A stretch of DNA of 64,000 bases from Pseudomonas botevensis (GTDB lineage: Bacteria > Pseudomonadota > Gammaproteobacteria > Pseudomonadales > Pseudomonadaceae): NCBI RefSeq assembly GCF_019145475.1, contig NZ_JAHTKI010000017.1:1-64000 (forward strand), given 5' to 3'. The translations under genes and the position numbers were made by a program. The notes beneath the pieces were generated by a model. That model was not told where the DNA came from. It searched no databases and saw nothing but the letters and a program-made list of their open reading frames with translations. This document shows, piece by piece, positions 52,294-60,537 of the stretch; the first letter of the stretch is position 1; each line of letters starts with the position of its first letter.

Positions 52294-53112
52294 TTATGGG
52301 GTTTCGATGCGCCGCTGCAACAGGTTGATCAGCAGCAACAGGACGAAGGAAACCACCAGCATCAGCACGCCGATGGAGGTGGCGCCGGTGTAGTCGTATT
52401 GGTCGAGCTTGACCATGATCAGCAGCGGCAGGATCTCGGTTTTCATCGGCATGTTGCCGGCGATGAAAATCACCGAGCCGTACTCGCCGACGCCCCGGGC
52501 GAATGCCAGGGCAAACCCGGTCAGCCACGCCGGCAGCAGTGCCGGCAGCAGAATGTGGCGGAACACCTGCAACGGTTTCGCCCCCAGGCAAGCAGCGGCT
52601 TCTTCGACTTCACGGGGAATATCGGCGAGCACCGGCTGCACCGTGCGCACCACGAACGGCAGGGTCACGAAGGTCAGGGCGAGGGTAATCCCCAACGGGG
52701 TGTAGGCGATCTTGAACCCGAGGTCGGCGGCGAACTGCCCGACCAGCCCGGTCGGCGTGTACAGCGCCGTCAGGGCGATACCGGCCACCGCTGTCGGCAG
52801 GGCGAACGGCAGGTCGATCATCGCGTCGATCACCTTGCGGCCCGGGAAGGTGTAGCGCACCAGCACCCAGGCCAGCAGCGTGCCGATGATGCCGTTGATG
52901 ATCGCGGCACACAGCGCAGTGCCGAAACTCAGCTTCAACGCCGCCAGCACCCGTGGCGCGGAGATGATCGTCCAGAATTGATCCCAGGTGAGTTGGGCGG
53001 CGTGGACGAACATCGCCGCCAGCGGGATTAGCACAATCAGGCTGAGGTACACCAAGGTGTAGCCCAGCGTCAGCCCGAAGCCGGGTATGACGGGGGAGAT
53101 ACGACGCGACAT
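52294..53112 (-). CDS. cysT: Sulfate ABC transporter permease CysT
   Basis: A 272-residue permease. MSRRISPVIPGFGLTLGYTL opens the protein; the pattern LPFALPTAVAGIALTALY and the EAA loop EVEEAAACLGAKPLQVFRHI are typical of CysT (CysU). ATG 53112 is used; an in-frame start 13 codons earlier would fall in the intergenic hairpin. It follows sbp after 70 bases. Confidence 0.93.
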   Translation of the reverse strand: MSRRISPVIPGFGLTLGYTLVYLSLIVLIPLAAMFVHAAQLTWDQFWTIISAPRVLAALKLSFGTALCAAIINGIIGTLLAWVLVRYTFPGRKVIDAMIDLPFALPTAVAGIALTALYTPTGLVGQFAADLGFKIAYTPLGITLALTFVTLPFVVRTVQPVLADIPREVEEAAACLGAKPLQVFRHILLPALLPAWLTGFALAFARGVGEYGSVIFIAGNMPMKTEILPLLIMVKLDQYDYTGATSIGVLMLVVSFVLLLLINLLQRRIETP

Positions 53113-53139
53113 AAAAGTCCCTGGTTTGAGAACGCGCAA

Positions 53140-53163
53140 AGCCCCGAACATAAATCCGGGGCT
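53140..53163 (-). other. Intercistronic hairpin between sbp and cysT
   Basis: AGCCCCG pairs with CGGGGCT around a ten-base loop. On the minus strand no long T-run follows, so complete termination is unlikely. Such hairpins often lower expression of the membrane genes relative to the binding protein. Confidence 0.6.
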
Positions 53164-53182
53164 CGTTTTAGGCTATTGATAC

Positions 53183-54196
53183 TTACTGCGCCTGATAGAT
53201 CTGGTCGAACACGCCACCGTCATTGAAGAATTTCGGTTGCGCGGTTTTCCAGCCGCCGAAGTCCTTGTCGATGGTCACCAGCTCCAGTTTCGGGAACTGC
53301 TGGGCGTACTTGGCAGCAACGTCCTTGTCACGCGGACGGTAGAAATTCTTCGCCGCGATTTCCTGGCCGGCCGGGCTGTACAGGTGCTTGAGGTAGGCTT
53401 CGGCGATCTGCTCGTTGCCTTTCTTCTCGGCGTTCTTGTCGACCACGGCCACCGGCGGTTCGGCGAGGATCGACAGGGACGGCACGACGATGTCGAACTT
53501 GTCGGCGCCGCCATCTTCTTTCAGCGCCAGGAACGCTTCGTTCTCCCAGGCCAGCAACACGTCACCCTGACCGTTGTTGACGAAGGTGATGGTCGAGCCA
53601 CGGGCGCCGGTGTCCAGCACCGGAACGTGCTTGAACAGGGTCTGCACGTATTCCTTGGCCTTCTCTTCGTTGCCGCCGTTGGCTTTCAGGCCGTAGGCCC
53701 ACGCCGCGAGGAAGTTCCAGCGGGCACCGCCGGAGGTTTTCGGGTTCGGGGTGATCACCGAGACGTCGTTCTTGACCAGGTCGCCCCAGTCCTTGATGCC
53801 TTTCGGGTTGCCCTTGCGCACCAGGAACACGATGGTCGAAGTGTACGGCGTGCTGGCTTCCGGCAGACGCTTCTGCCAGTCGGCCGGCAAGGTCTTGCCG
53901 AGCTTGGCGATTTCGTCGATGTCGCCCGCCAGGGCCAGGGTCACGACGTCGGCGCGCAGGCCATCGATCACCGCACGACCCTGCTTGCCCGAGCCACCGT
54001 GGGATTGCTGGATCTTCACGGTGTCGCCGGCATGATCCTTCTGCCAGAACTTGATGAACTCGGCGTTGTAATCCTGATACAGCTCACGGGTCGGGTCGTA
54101 CGACACGTTGAGCAGTTCGTAATCCTTGGCAACCGCAGAACCGGCAAACACAGCGCTGGCCAGGGCGGCCAAAGCGTAACGGCGAATCGACGACAT
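53183..54196 (-). CDS. sbp: Sulfate-binding protein Sbp
   Basis: A 337-residue periplasmic protein. The signal peptide is MSSIRRYALAALASAVFAGS then AVA. KDYELLNVSYDPTRELYQDY is the diagnostic start of the mature protein, and the block QQSHGGSGKQGRAVIDGLRA DV contributes to sulfate binding. ATG 54196 starts right at the signal peptide. It delivers sulfate or thiosulfate to CysTWA. The long frame upstream to 54496 runs through a REP element and is not coding. Confidence 0.94.
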   Translation of the reverse strand: MSSIRRYALAALASAVFAGSAVAKDYELLNVSYDPTRELYQDYNAEFIKFWQKDHAGDTVKIQQSHGGSGKQGRAVIDGLRADVVTLALAGDIDEIAKLGKTLPADWQKRLPEASTPYTSTIVFLVRKGNPKGIKDWGDLVKNDVSVITPNPKTSGGARWNFLAAWAYGLKANGGNEEKAKEYVQTLFKHVPVLDTGARGSTITFVNNGQGDVLLAWENEAFLALKEDGGADKFDIVVPSLSILAEPPVAVVDKNAEKKGNEQIAEAYLKHLYSPAGQEIAAKNFYRPRDKDVAAKYAQQFPKLELVTIDKDFGGWKTAQPKFFNDGGVFDQIYQAQ

Positions 54197-54263
54197 GGTG
54201 AAAGCTCCTGGAATTCTTGGTGGTGGCTTTTTCTTATGTGCTGCTGGAATCGGTTGCTCATTC

Positions 54264-54331
54264 AAAGATCGCCGCCTGCGGCAGCTCCCGCATTCATCCC
54301 CTGCGGAAACTGCCGCAGGCTGCGATCTTTT
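54264..54331. repeat. REP pair (REPIN-like) between oscA and sbp
   Basis: AAAGATCGCCGCCTGCGGCAG and its inverted partner CTGCCGCAGGCTGCGATCTT flank a 25-base spacer. The GATCGCnGCCTGCGGCAG unit is the typical REP of the P. fluorescens group. Two in opposite orientation form the mobile REPIN unit. It sits inside the oscA-sbp interval and may form a long hairpin in the transcript. Confidence 0.85.
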
Positions 54332-54335
54332 GATT

Positions 54336-54518
54336 TCAGCCCGGCTTGTTGCCCGGCTGCTGCAAGCGGAATTTCTCTTTACGCTCGATCTGGACCACTT
54401 GGGCGTTATGCACAGTGATTTCCACCGCACCGAAACGCAGGTCGCGCAAGGCGCTCTGGATTTCGCGCAAGATGGTGGTTTCGTCCTGACCGTCAACGCT
54501 ACGCAGGGATGCGCTCAT
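54336..54518 (-). CDS. oscA: OscA, small DUF2292 sulfur-starvation protein
   Basis: A 60-residue protein. The stretch ILREIQSALRDLRFGAVEIT followed by VHNAQVVQIERKEKFR is the DUF2292 pattern. AAAGGAGCAGCACC precedes the ATG. It lies upstream of sbp on the same strand, as PA0284 does in P. aeruginosa and oscA does in P. corrugata, where it is needed for the sulfur-starvation response and chromate resistance. The biochemical role is unknown. An AT-rich box lies at 54599, about 80 bases upstream. Confidence 0.88.
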   Translation of the reverse strand: MSASLRSVDGQDETTILREIQSALRDLRFGAVEITVHNAQVVQIERKEKFRLQQPGNKPG

Positions 54519-54598
54519 GGTGCTGCTCCTTTGTATGGGATATGCCTGGCAGTGGGCGGCACTGCGTTCGGCGTGGATGCAATATAAAAGAGCCTTGG

Positions 54599-54626
54599 AT
54601 ATTCTTAAAAAGACTATTTAAGAATG
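54599..54626. promoter_or_regulatory. AT-rich box upstream of oscA-sbp
   Basis: ATATTCTTAAAAAGACTATT followed by TAAGAATG. It is similar to the boxes at 149 and 32208. TTCTTAAA and TTTAAGAA form an imperfect inverted repeat. In E. coli and P. aeruginosa the sulfate transport genes are activated by CysB, so a CysB site is a reasonable guess. Confidence 0.4.
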
Positions 54627-54723
54627 TTTATATAACCAGAAAACATTATCTGGCGGGACAAGGGTTTGCGCTTCGCACAGGCGCAAGAACACGCCTTGAG
54701 AGCCGGCACCAAAAGCCGGGGAT

Positions 54724-56655
54724 TCAGCCAATCACCGGCGCATTCATCCAGTCCAGTTGCGCCGCCGGCACCGGCCGCCCGAACCAGTAGCCCTGGCCCA
54801 GATCACATTCCTGCGCCAGCAGAAACGCCGCCTGCTCGCCTTGCTCGATGCCTTCGGCGTGTACCTGCATGCCCATGCTGCGGGCCAGCGCAATGATGAC
54901 CCGGACGATTGCCGCGTCATCCTCGTCCCACGGCAGCCCGGCGACAAAACCCTGGTCGATCTTCAGCTTCTGCACCGGCAGGCGCTTGAGCCGCAGCAGC
55001 GACGAATACCCGGTGCCGAAATCGTCGATCGCCAGACGAATGCCCAACTCGCGCAGGCGATGCATCTGCTCCAGTGCCACTTCCGGGTCGTCCATTACCG
55101 CGCTTTCGGTGACTTCCAGTTCCAGACAGGCCGGATCCAGTCCGGTGTCGTGCAGCACCTGCGCCACCTGCTGATACAACTCGCGGCGGGCGAACAGCCG
55201 CGACGAGACATTCACCGCGACAAACGACAGCACCACCCCGGCCTGCTGCCATTGGCACATCTGTCGACAGGCCTGCTGCATGACCCAGGCGTCGATCTCG
55301 GCAATCATCCCGGTGCGCTCGGCAATCGGGATGAACTCCGCCGGCGAGACCAGTCCGCGCTGCGGATGCTCCCAGCGCACCAGCGCCTCGACACCGATCA
55401 GGCGACTGCTTTTGAGGTCATGCACCGGCTGGTAATAAACCCGCAGCTCCTGCTGCTCCAGCGCGCGGCGCAGTTCGAAAGCGATTTCGACCCGTTGCTG
55501 GGCGTGGGCAGTAAGTTCTTCGGTGTACAGCGCGTAGCCATTGCGCCCGCTGCTCTTGGCCTTGAACAACGCCGCGTCGGCGTTGCGCAACAGTTGTTCG
55601 GCACTCAGGGCATCGCTGGGGAACAGGCTGATGCCGATGCTGGCGTCGATGAACAGTTCGTGGCCGTCCAGGCAGAACGGCTCCTTGAGTCCGTCGAGAA
55701 TCCGTTGCGCCAGCGCGGCCGCCTGCACCAGTTGGGGACAACTTTCTGCCAGCACGGCGAACTCATCGCCGCCCAGCCGCGCCAGGGTGATTCCCGGCCC
55801 GAACAAGTCCTGCAAACGCGCGGCCACCGCCTTGAGCAAGCGGTCACCGACGTTGTGACCGAGGCTGTCGTTGATCAACTTGAAGTGATCCAGATCGATC
55901 ATCAGCAACGCGCAACCGCGTTTGTGGATCTGCGCCGAAGCCAGCGCCTGCTCGGCGCGATCACTGAACAGCAGGCGGTTGGGCAGGTCGGTCAGGGGAT
56001 CGTGATGGGCCAGGTGCTTGAGTTCGTGCTCGGAGTCCTTGATCGCGCTGATGTCGGAAAACACCGCCACGTAATGGCTGAGACGGCCGTCATCGTCGTG
56101 AATGACGCGGATCGTCTGCCATTGTGGATAGATCTCGCCGCTTTTGCGTCGGTTCCAGATTTCCCCGCTCCATTCTCCGCTCGCCCCCAGTTGCGCGAAC
56201 ATCGCCTGATAGAAGCCCGGCGGATGATGGCCCGACTTGAACAGGCTTGGCTGGCGTCCGAGGACTTCCTCGCCCTGATAACCGGTGATTTCCATAAAGG
56301 CGCGGTTGACGTGAACAATCAGCCCCTGGCGATCGGTGACCAGCACGCCTTCACGGGTGCAGTCGAACACCGCCGCAGCCTGGCGCAGGCGTTCGCGATC
56401 GGCCTGACGCTCACGCAGACGGGCACCGATCCCCAAACATTCGAACAATCGTGCCCGGGCGAGAAAGATCAGACCGGCGCTGAGCGCCACAAACGCATAA
56501 CCGTTGATCAGTTGCCAACGCAGCAGATCCCCGGAGCTATCGAAGAAACTGTTCAATAAGTAACCAGTGCCCTGCAGCCAGACCACTGCAAGAACCAGAT
56601 AAAGCAGCGCTGCACGCAAGGCATCGCGATAAGTGGCAGACATTCGGCCGTCCAT
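54724..56655 (-). CDS. PAS-GGDEF-EAL cyclic-di-GMP enzyme
   Basis: A 643-residue membrane protein. Two membrane helices at about 14-36 and 48-66 are followed by a PAS domain (GVLVTDRQGLIVHVNRAFME) and PAC, then GGDEF (LARLGGDEFAVLAES, intact site) and EAL (GVEALVRWEHPQRG, IDDFGTGYSSLLRLKRLPV). Both catalytic signatures are intact, so it could make or degrade c-di-GMP. PA0285 in P. aeruginosa has the same architecture and the same neighbour, desA. It is divergent from desA here. Confidence 0.9.
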   Translation of the reverse strand: MDGRMSATYRDALRAALLYLVLAVVWLQGTGYLLNSFFDSSGDLLRWQLINGYAFVALSAGLIFLARARLFECLGIGARLRERQADRERLRQAAAVFDCTREGVLVTDRQGLIVHVNRAFMEITGYQGEEVLGRQPSLFKSGHHPPGFYQAMFAQLGASGEWSGEIWNRRKSGEIYPQWQTIRVIHDDDGRLSHYVAVFSDISAIKDSEHELKHLAHHDPLTDLPNRLLFSDRAEQALASAQIHKRGCALLMIDLDHFKLINDSLGHNVGDRLLKAVAARLQDLFGPGITLARLGGDEFAVLAESCPQLVQAAALAQRILDGLKEPFCLDGHELFIDASIGISLFPSDALSAEQLLRNADAALFKAKSSGRNGYALYTEELTAHAQQRVEIAFELRRALEQQELRVYYQPVHDLKSSRLIGVEALVRWEHPQRGLVSPAEFIPIAERTGMIAEIDAWVMQQACRQMCQWQQAGVVLSFVAVNVSSRLFARRELYQQVAQVLHDTGLDPACLELEVTESAVMDDPEVALEQMHRLRELGIRLAIDDFGTGYSSLLRLKRLPVQKLKIDQGFVAGLPWDEDDAAIVRVIIALARSMGMQVHAEGIEQGEQAAFLLAQECDLGQGYWFGRPVPAAQLDWMNAPVIG

Positions 56656-56790
56656 GTCCCTACAAAAATGTCGGGATTATAGGTCAAGAAACATCCAGCC
56701 AACTCTTATCTGAAAGGCCGACTGGTTTTATCTGTGTGCTTGGTGATAATGCAGCGGCTGTTTTTTTATTTATCGAGGGCCCCATAGCCT

Positions 56791-57975
56791 ATGTGGTACG
56801 AAGGTTTTCTTGGCTTGTCGGCCTGGTCACTGGTCGCCGTGACCCTGCTGATGACCCACGTGACGATCGTCAGCGTCACGGTCTACTTGCACCGCTACTC
56901 GGCCCATCGCTCCCTTGAGCTGAGTGCCGGGCTGAAGCATTTTTTCCGTTTCTGGCTGTGGCTGACCACGGCGCAGAACACTCGCGAGTGGACCGCCATC
57001 CACCGCAAGCACCACGCCAAATGCGAAACCGAGGATGACCCGCACAGTCCGGTCATCAAGGGTCTGTCCACCGTGCTGCGCAAAGGCGCCGAGCTGTACC
57101 GCGAAGAGGCACAGAACCCCGAGACCCTGCGCATCTACGGCAAGAACTGCCCCGAAGACTGGATCGAGCGCAACCTCTACAGCCGCTATCGCCTGCTCGG
57201 CGTGGCGATCATGGCGGTCATCGACCTGCTGCTGTTCGGCACCATCGGCATCACCATCTGGGCCATCCAGATGATGTGGATCCCCGTTTGGGCCGCCGGC
57301 GTGGTCAACGGCCTCGGCCATGCCATCGGCTACCGCAACTTCGAATGCCGCGATGCCGCGACCAATCTGGTGCCGTGGGGCATCCTGATCGGCGGTGAAG
57401 AACTGCACAACAACCATCACACCTACCCCAACTCGGCCAAGCTGTCGGTCAGGAAATGGGAATTCGACCTCGGCTGGGCGTGGATCAAAGTCTTCAGTTT
57501 CCTGCGTCTGGCCAAGGTGCAGCGGGTCGCGCCGATTGCCCACCGCGTCGAAGGCAAGGGCAGCCTGGACATGGACACCGCCATGGCGATCCTCAACAAC
57601 CGCTTCCAGATCATGGCCCAGTACCGAAAACTGGTGATCGGGCCGCTGGTCAAGCAGGAGCTGGCGAAGGTCGATCATTCCGTGCGTCACCAGTTCCATC
57701 GGGCCAAGCGCCTGCTCTCGCGGGAAACCAGCCTGCTGGAGGATCGTCATCACGTGCGCATCCAGAACATGCTCGAGCACAGCCAGGCGCTGAAGGTAAT
57801 TTACGAGAAACGTCTGGCCTTGCAGCAGATCTGGGTCAAGACCAGCGCAAATGGCCACGACATGCTCGCGGCCATCAAGGAATGGGTCCACGAGGCCGAA
57901 GCCAGTGGCATTCAGTCCCTGCGCGACTTCGCCGACCAGTTGAAGACCTACTCGCTGCGTCCCGCCGCCGTCTGA
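56791..57975 (+). CDS. desA: DesA-type delta-9 acyl-lipid desaturase
   Basis: A 394-residue membrane di-iron desaturase. Histidine boxes are HRYSAHRS, HRKHHAKCETEDDPHSP and EELHNNHHTYPNSAKLS. Membrane segments are near residues 10-30, 45-60 and 140-180. It matches DesA (PA0286), which introduces double bonds into membrane phospholipid acyl chains under aerobic conditions. The C-terminal 130 residues are helical and charged, longer than in eukaryotic enzymes. It is divergent from the PAS-GGDEF-EAL gene. The ribosome-binding site is weak (GAGGG at long spacing). Confidence 0.88.
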   Translation: MWYEGFLGLSAWSLVAVTLLMTHVTIVSVTVYLHRYSAHRSLELSAGLKHFFRFWLWLTTAQNTREWTAIHRKHHAKCETEDDPHSPVIKGLSTVLRKGAELYREEAQNPETLRIYGKNCPEDWIERNLYSRYRLLGVAIMAVIDLLLFGTIGITIWAIQMMWIPVWAAGVVNGLGHAIGYRNFECRDAATNLVPWGILIGGEELHNNHHTYPNSAKLSVRKWEFDLGWAWIKVFSFLRLAKVQRVAPIAHRVEGKGSLDMDTAMAILNNRFQIMAQYRKLVIGPLVKQELAKVDHSVRHQFHRAKRLLSRETSLLEDRHHVRIQNMLEHSQALKVIYEKRLALQQIWVKTSANGHDMLAAIKEWVHEAEASGIQSLRDFADQLKTYSLRPAAV

Positions 57976-58119
57976 TGCCGTTGATCGGCGCGCCCGGTTC
58001 CCGGGCGCGCCCTTCGGAACTTCACCCCCGATCCCCTATCTCAATGACACTTCGCCATCCCCGGCGGGCTGTACTGTGGCCGCTGTCGAATCGCGGCACG
58101 CCCTTTGAGATATGTGCCG

Positions 58120-59109
58120 ATGGTCAACAACAACCAAAAAGACTCATCCCCCCCGCAGTGGCCCGAAGCCGCGCAAACCCTGATGGCGCTGATGCACGCC
58201 CAGGGTGAGGTCGCGCGCCTGAGCGAACGCGAACAGCTGTTCAGTTCGCTGCTGGTCAGCGTCAACGCCGTGCTCTGGGCGTTCAACTGGGAAACCCGCC
58301 AGGTGCTGTACGTCAGCCCGGCCTACGAAAGGATCTTCGGCCGCTCCGCCGGATTGCTGCTGGCCGACTACAACCAGTGGCGCGATAGCATCTACCCCGA
58401 CGATCTGGAATACGCCGAACGCAGCCTCGCCGAAGTGCTGCACAAGGGTGCCGTGGAAGATCGCGAATACCGGATCATCGATGCCGACGGTCAGGTGCGC
58501 TGGCTCAGCGACAAATGCTTCATCAATCGCCTGGAAGAACCGGGACAGCCGGTGATCATCGTCGGCATCGCCGAAGACATCACCGAAAAGAAGCAACTGG
58601 AAACCGAGTTGCAGCGCCTGGCCACCACCGATGTGCTGACCCAAAGCAGCAACCGCCGCCACTTCTTCGAATGCGCCAACCAGGAATTCGAACAGGCCCG
58701 CCTGCAAGGCGCGCCGTTGGCGTTTCTGCTGCTGGATATCGATGACTTCAAGGTGATCAACGACACCTACGGCCATCCGGAAGGCGACACCGTCCTGCAA
58801 CGGATCGCCGAGTGCGGGCGGGCCTCATTGCGTCGTGGCGATCTGTTCGGGCGCATTGGTGGCGAGGAGTTCGCCGCGGTGTTCCCCGGCTGCGCGCCGG
58901 ACATGGCGATGCAAGTGGCCGAGCGGCTGCAACGGGAGATTCAGCGGTTGAGCTTCAGCCATGAAGGGCAGACATTCAGCGTCACCGTCAGCCAGGGCCT
59001 GACCAGCCTGACCCCGGAAGACGAAAACCTCGACAGCCTGTTCGCCCGCGCCGACACGGCGATGTACGAGGCCAAGCGCCAGGGCAAGAACCGGATCATT
59101 TCCGGCTGA
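58120..59109 (+). CDS. PAS-GGDEF diguanylate cyclase
   Basis: A 329-residue cytosolic protein. A PAS/PAC module covers about 45-165 (YVSPAYERIFGRSAGLLLAD, YRIIDADGQVRWLSDKCF) and a GGDEF domain about 165-325. The active site reads GRIGGEEFAAVF, a functional GGEEF form, after LLLDIDDFKVINDTYGH. The ATG at 58120 is preferred over a TTG at 58105. It probably makes c-di-GMP in response to a PAS-bound signal. Confidence 0.88.
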   Translation: MVNNNQKDSSPPQWPEAAQTLMALMHAQGEVARLSEREQLFSSLLVSVNAVLWAFNWETRQVLYVSPAYERIFGRSAGLLLADYNQWRDSIYPDDLEYAERSLAEVLHKGAVEDREYRIIDADGQVRWLSDKCFINRLEEPGQPVIIVGIAEDITEKKQLETELQRLATTDVLTQSSNRRHFFECANQEFEQARLQGAPLAFLLLDIDDFKVINDTYGHPEGDTVLQRIAECGRASLRRGDLFGRIGGEEFAAVFPGCAPDMAMQVAERLQREIQRLSFSHEGQTFSVTVSQGLTSLTPEDENLDSLFARADTAMYEAKRQGKNRIISG

Positions 59110-59143
59110 CACAGCTTGCTGGACAGACCCAAAACCAAGGTGG

Positions 59144-59163
59144 GAGCCGGGCCAATCCGGCTC
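59144..59163. terminator. Hairpin between the diguanylate cyclase and HDOD genes
   Basis: GAGCCGG pairs with CCGGCTC around GCCAAT. It lies between two convergent genes. There is no long T-run, so termination may be weak or Rho-assisted. Confidence 0.5.
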
Positions 59164-59185
59164 TCATGGCTTTTGGCAGCGCCGA

Positions 59186-60397
59186 CTATTTGCGCATCCG
59201 CATCAGTTCCGGCAGCCCGATCTTGAGCAGCCGCGCCGTGCGGCTCTTCGCCAGTTCTTCGATGCCCTCATGCTCGGTCAGGCGCGCCATCTGCGCCGCC
59301 ATGTTCATCACCAGCGCCTCGCGGGAATACACTCCGCCCCCAAGCTGATAGACCGCCGCGATCAACTCGCGCAGTTCCAGCGGCAGACGCCAGCGGGTAC
59401 GCAGGGCTGAACCATAGGCCGCGCCGAACTCCACCAGCGCCTCGCCCACTTCCTCTTGATCGTCAAGCTCGCCGCCCGCCTGCTGCCATTCCTGCAAGCA
59501 ACGCAGCAACGCCAGGTCGCCAAGACGATGCAGCATGCCCGCGCAATAACAGCGCTCCTGATCCAGATCGAGCAACCGCGCCAGCGTCCGCGCATATTCG
59601 GCGGTGTGCAGCGACAGGCCCCAATAACGCTCGGCGTAATCCGCCAGGCACGGGTCACTGAGTTTGGCGCTGCGCTTGAGTGCCAGACCGAGGATCAGGT
59701 TCATGCTCTGCCCGGTGCCCAACCGGTGCAACGCCTGGCCCAGTGTCTGCACCGGCGCGCCGTGATGCTGCGCGGCGCTGTTGGCGGCAGCGATCAACAC
59801 TGCGGTGATCTGCGGGTCGGTGCGAATTTCGTCTTCCAGCAATTTCAGATCGAGGCCGTTGGGATTGAGGCTGCGTTTGACCGCGACTTGCACGTCGGTC
59901 ATCAGCGGCGCGCCATCGGCCTGCTCACGGCGTCGTTCGAGGAACACCGCGAGGGTCATGCCCGGCGCCAGCGACGGCACTTCGCAAAACACTTCTTCGC
60001 CCGCATGGAGCAGCAGATCCTGCAACCGCTGGGTCAGGCTTTCCATGTTCAGGGGTTTGGCCAGATAGGCCGTCGGCGCCAGCGGCAGGGCTTCGCGCAC
60101 GCTGGCGCTGTCATTGCGACTGCTCATCAAAATGAACGGCAGCGGCGGATTGCGTTTGCGCTGGCGAACACTGCGCAACACGTTCAGGCCATCGACGCCG
60201 GGCAACTCCCAGTCAACGATGGCCAGGTCATACGGTACTTCGCTGAGCAGCGACAGCGCGTGCTGGCCATCGGAGCACAGATCCAGCCGCGCATCGCAGC
60301 GTACGTTCAACAGCACCTGCTTGAGCAGATCGCGAGACCAGGGGTCGGCCTCGGCAATCAGCACCCGGGGTACGGCGGGTAATTCAACGGCAGTCAT
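59186..60397 (-). CDS. Receiver-HDOD domain protein
   Basis: A 403-residue protein. The receiver domain (about 10-125) has the phospho-acceptor Asp62 in DLAIVDWELPGVDG and the lysine in TAYLAKPLN. The HDOD domain follows (ITAVLIAAANSAAQHHGAPV, later CYCAGMLHRLGDLALLR), a fold related to HD phosphohydrolases but lacking their metal site. ATG 60397 follows GGGAGAGCGCGC. HDOD regulators with receivers often link to c-di-GMP or DNA-related signalling. It has no partner kinase next to it. Confidence 0.85.
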   Translation of the reverse strand: MTAVELPAVPRVLIAEADPWSRDLLKQVLLNVRCDARLDLCSDGQHALSLLSEVPYDLAIVDWELPGVDGLNVLRSVRQRKRNPPLPFILMSSRNDSASVREALPLAPTAYLAKPLNMESLTQRLQDLLLHAGEEVFCEVPSLAPGMTLAVFLERRREQADGAPLMTDVQVAVKRSLNPNGLDLKLLEDEIRTDPQITAVLIAAANSAAQHHGAPVQTLGQALHRLGTGQSMNLILGLALKRSAKLSDPCLADYAERYWGLSLHTAEYARTLARLLDLDQERCYCAGMLHRLGDLALLRCLQEWQQAGGELDDQEEVGEALVEFGAAYGSALRTRWRLPLELRELIAAVYQLGGGVYSREALVMNMAAQMARLTEHEGIEELAKSRTARLLKIGLPELMRMRK

Positions 60398-60484
60398 GCG
60401 CGCTCTCCCTTGCAATCCCTGAACCTTAGCCAATGCTGGCCATTCGATACAGCGCAAAAGCCCCGGAAGTGTTTCGAGGGTATG

Positions 60485-60510
60485 AAAAAACCCGCCGAAG
60501 CGGGTTTTTT
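60485..60510 (-). terminator. Terminator downstream of gabT
   Basis: CCCGC pairs with GCGGG around CGAA, with six A before and six T after. It is a classical intrinsic terminator for the gabDT transcript, and works in both directions. Confidence 0.85.
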
Positions 60511-60537
60511 GTCGATCCGATCACACAGCGCCCGGGC

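Noticed and set aside
50820..52328. A 502-codon open frame across cysA and cysW on the plus strand
   Set aside because: It spans two genes and their junction and its product is rich in His, Gln and Asp, a typical antisense artefact.
53183..54496. N-terminal extension of Sbp by 100 residues
   Set aside because: It runs through the REP pair and part of oscA. The signal peptide begins at 54196.
54757..56559. A 600-codon open frame antisense to the PAS-GGDEF-EAL gene
   Set aside because: No domain or ribosome-binding site. The opposite strand encodes intact GGDEF and EAL motifs.
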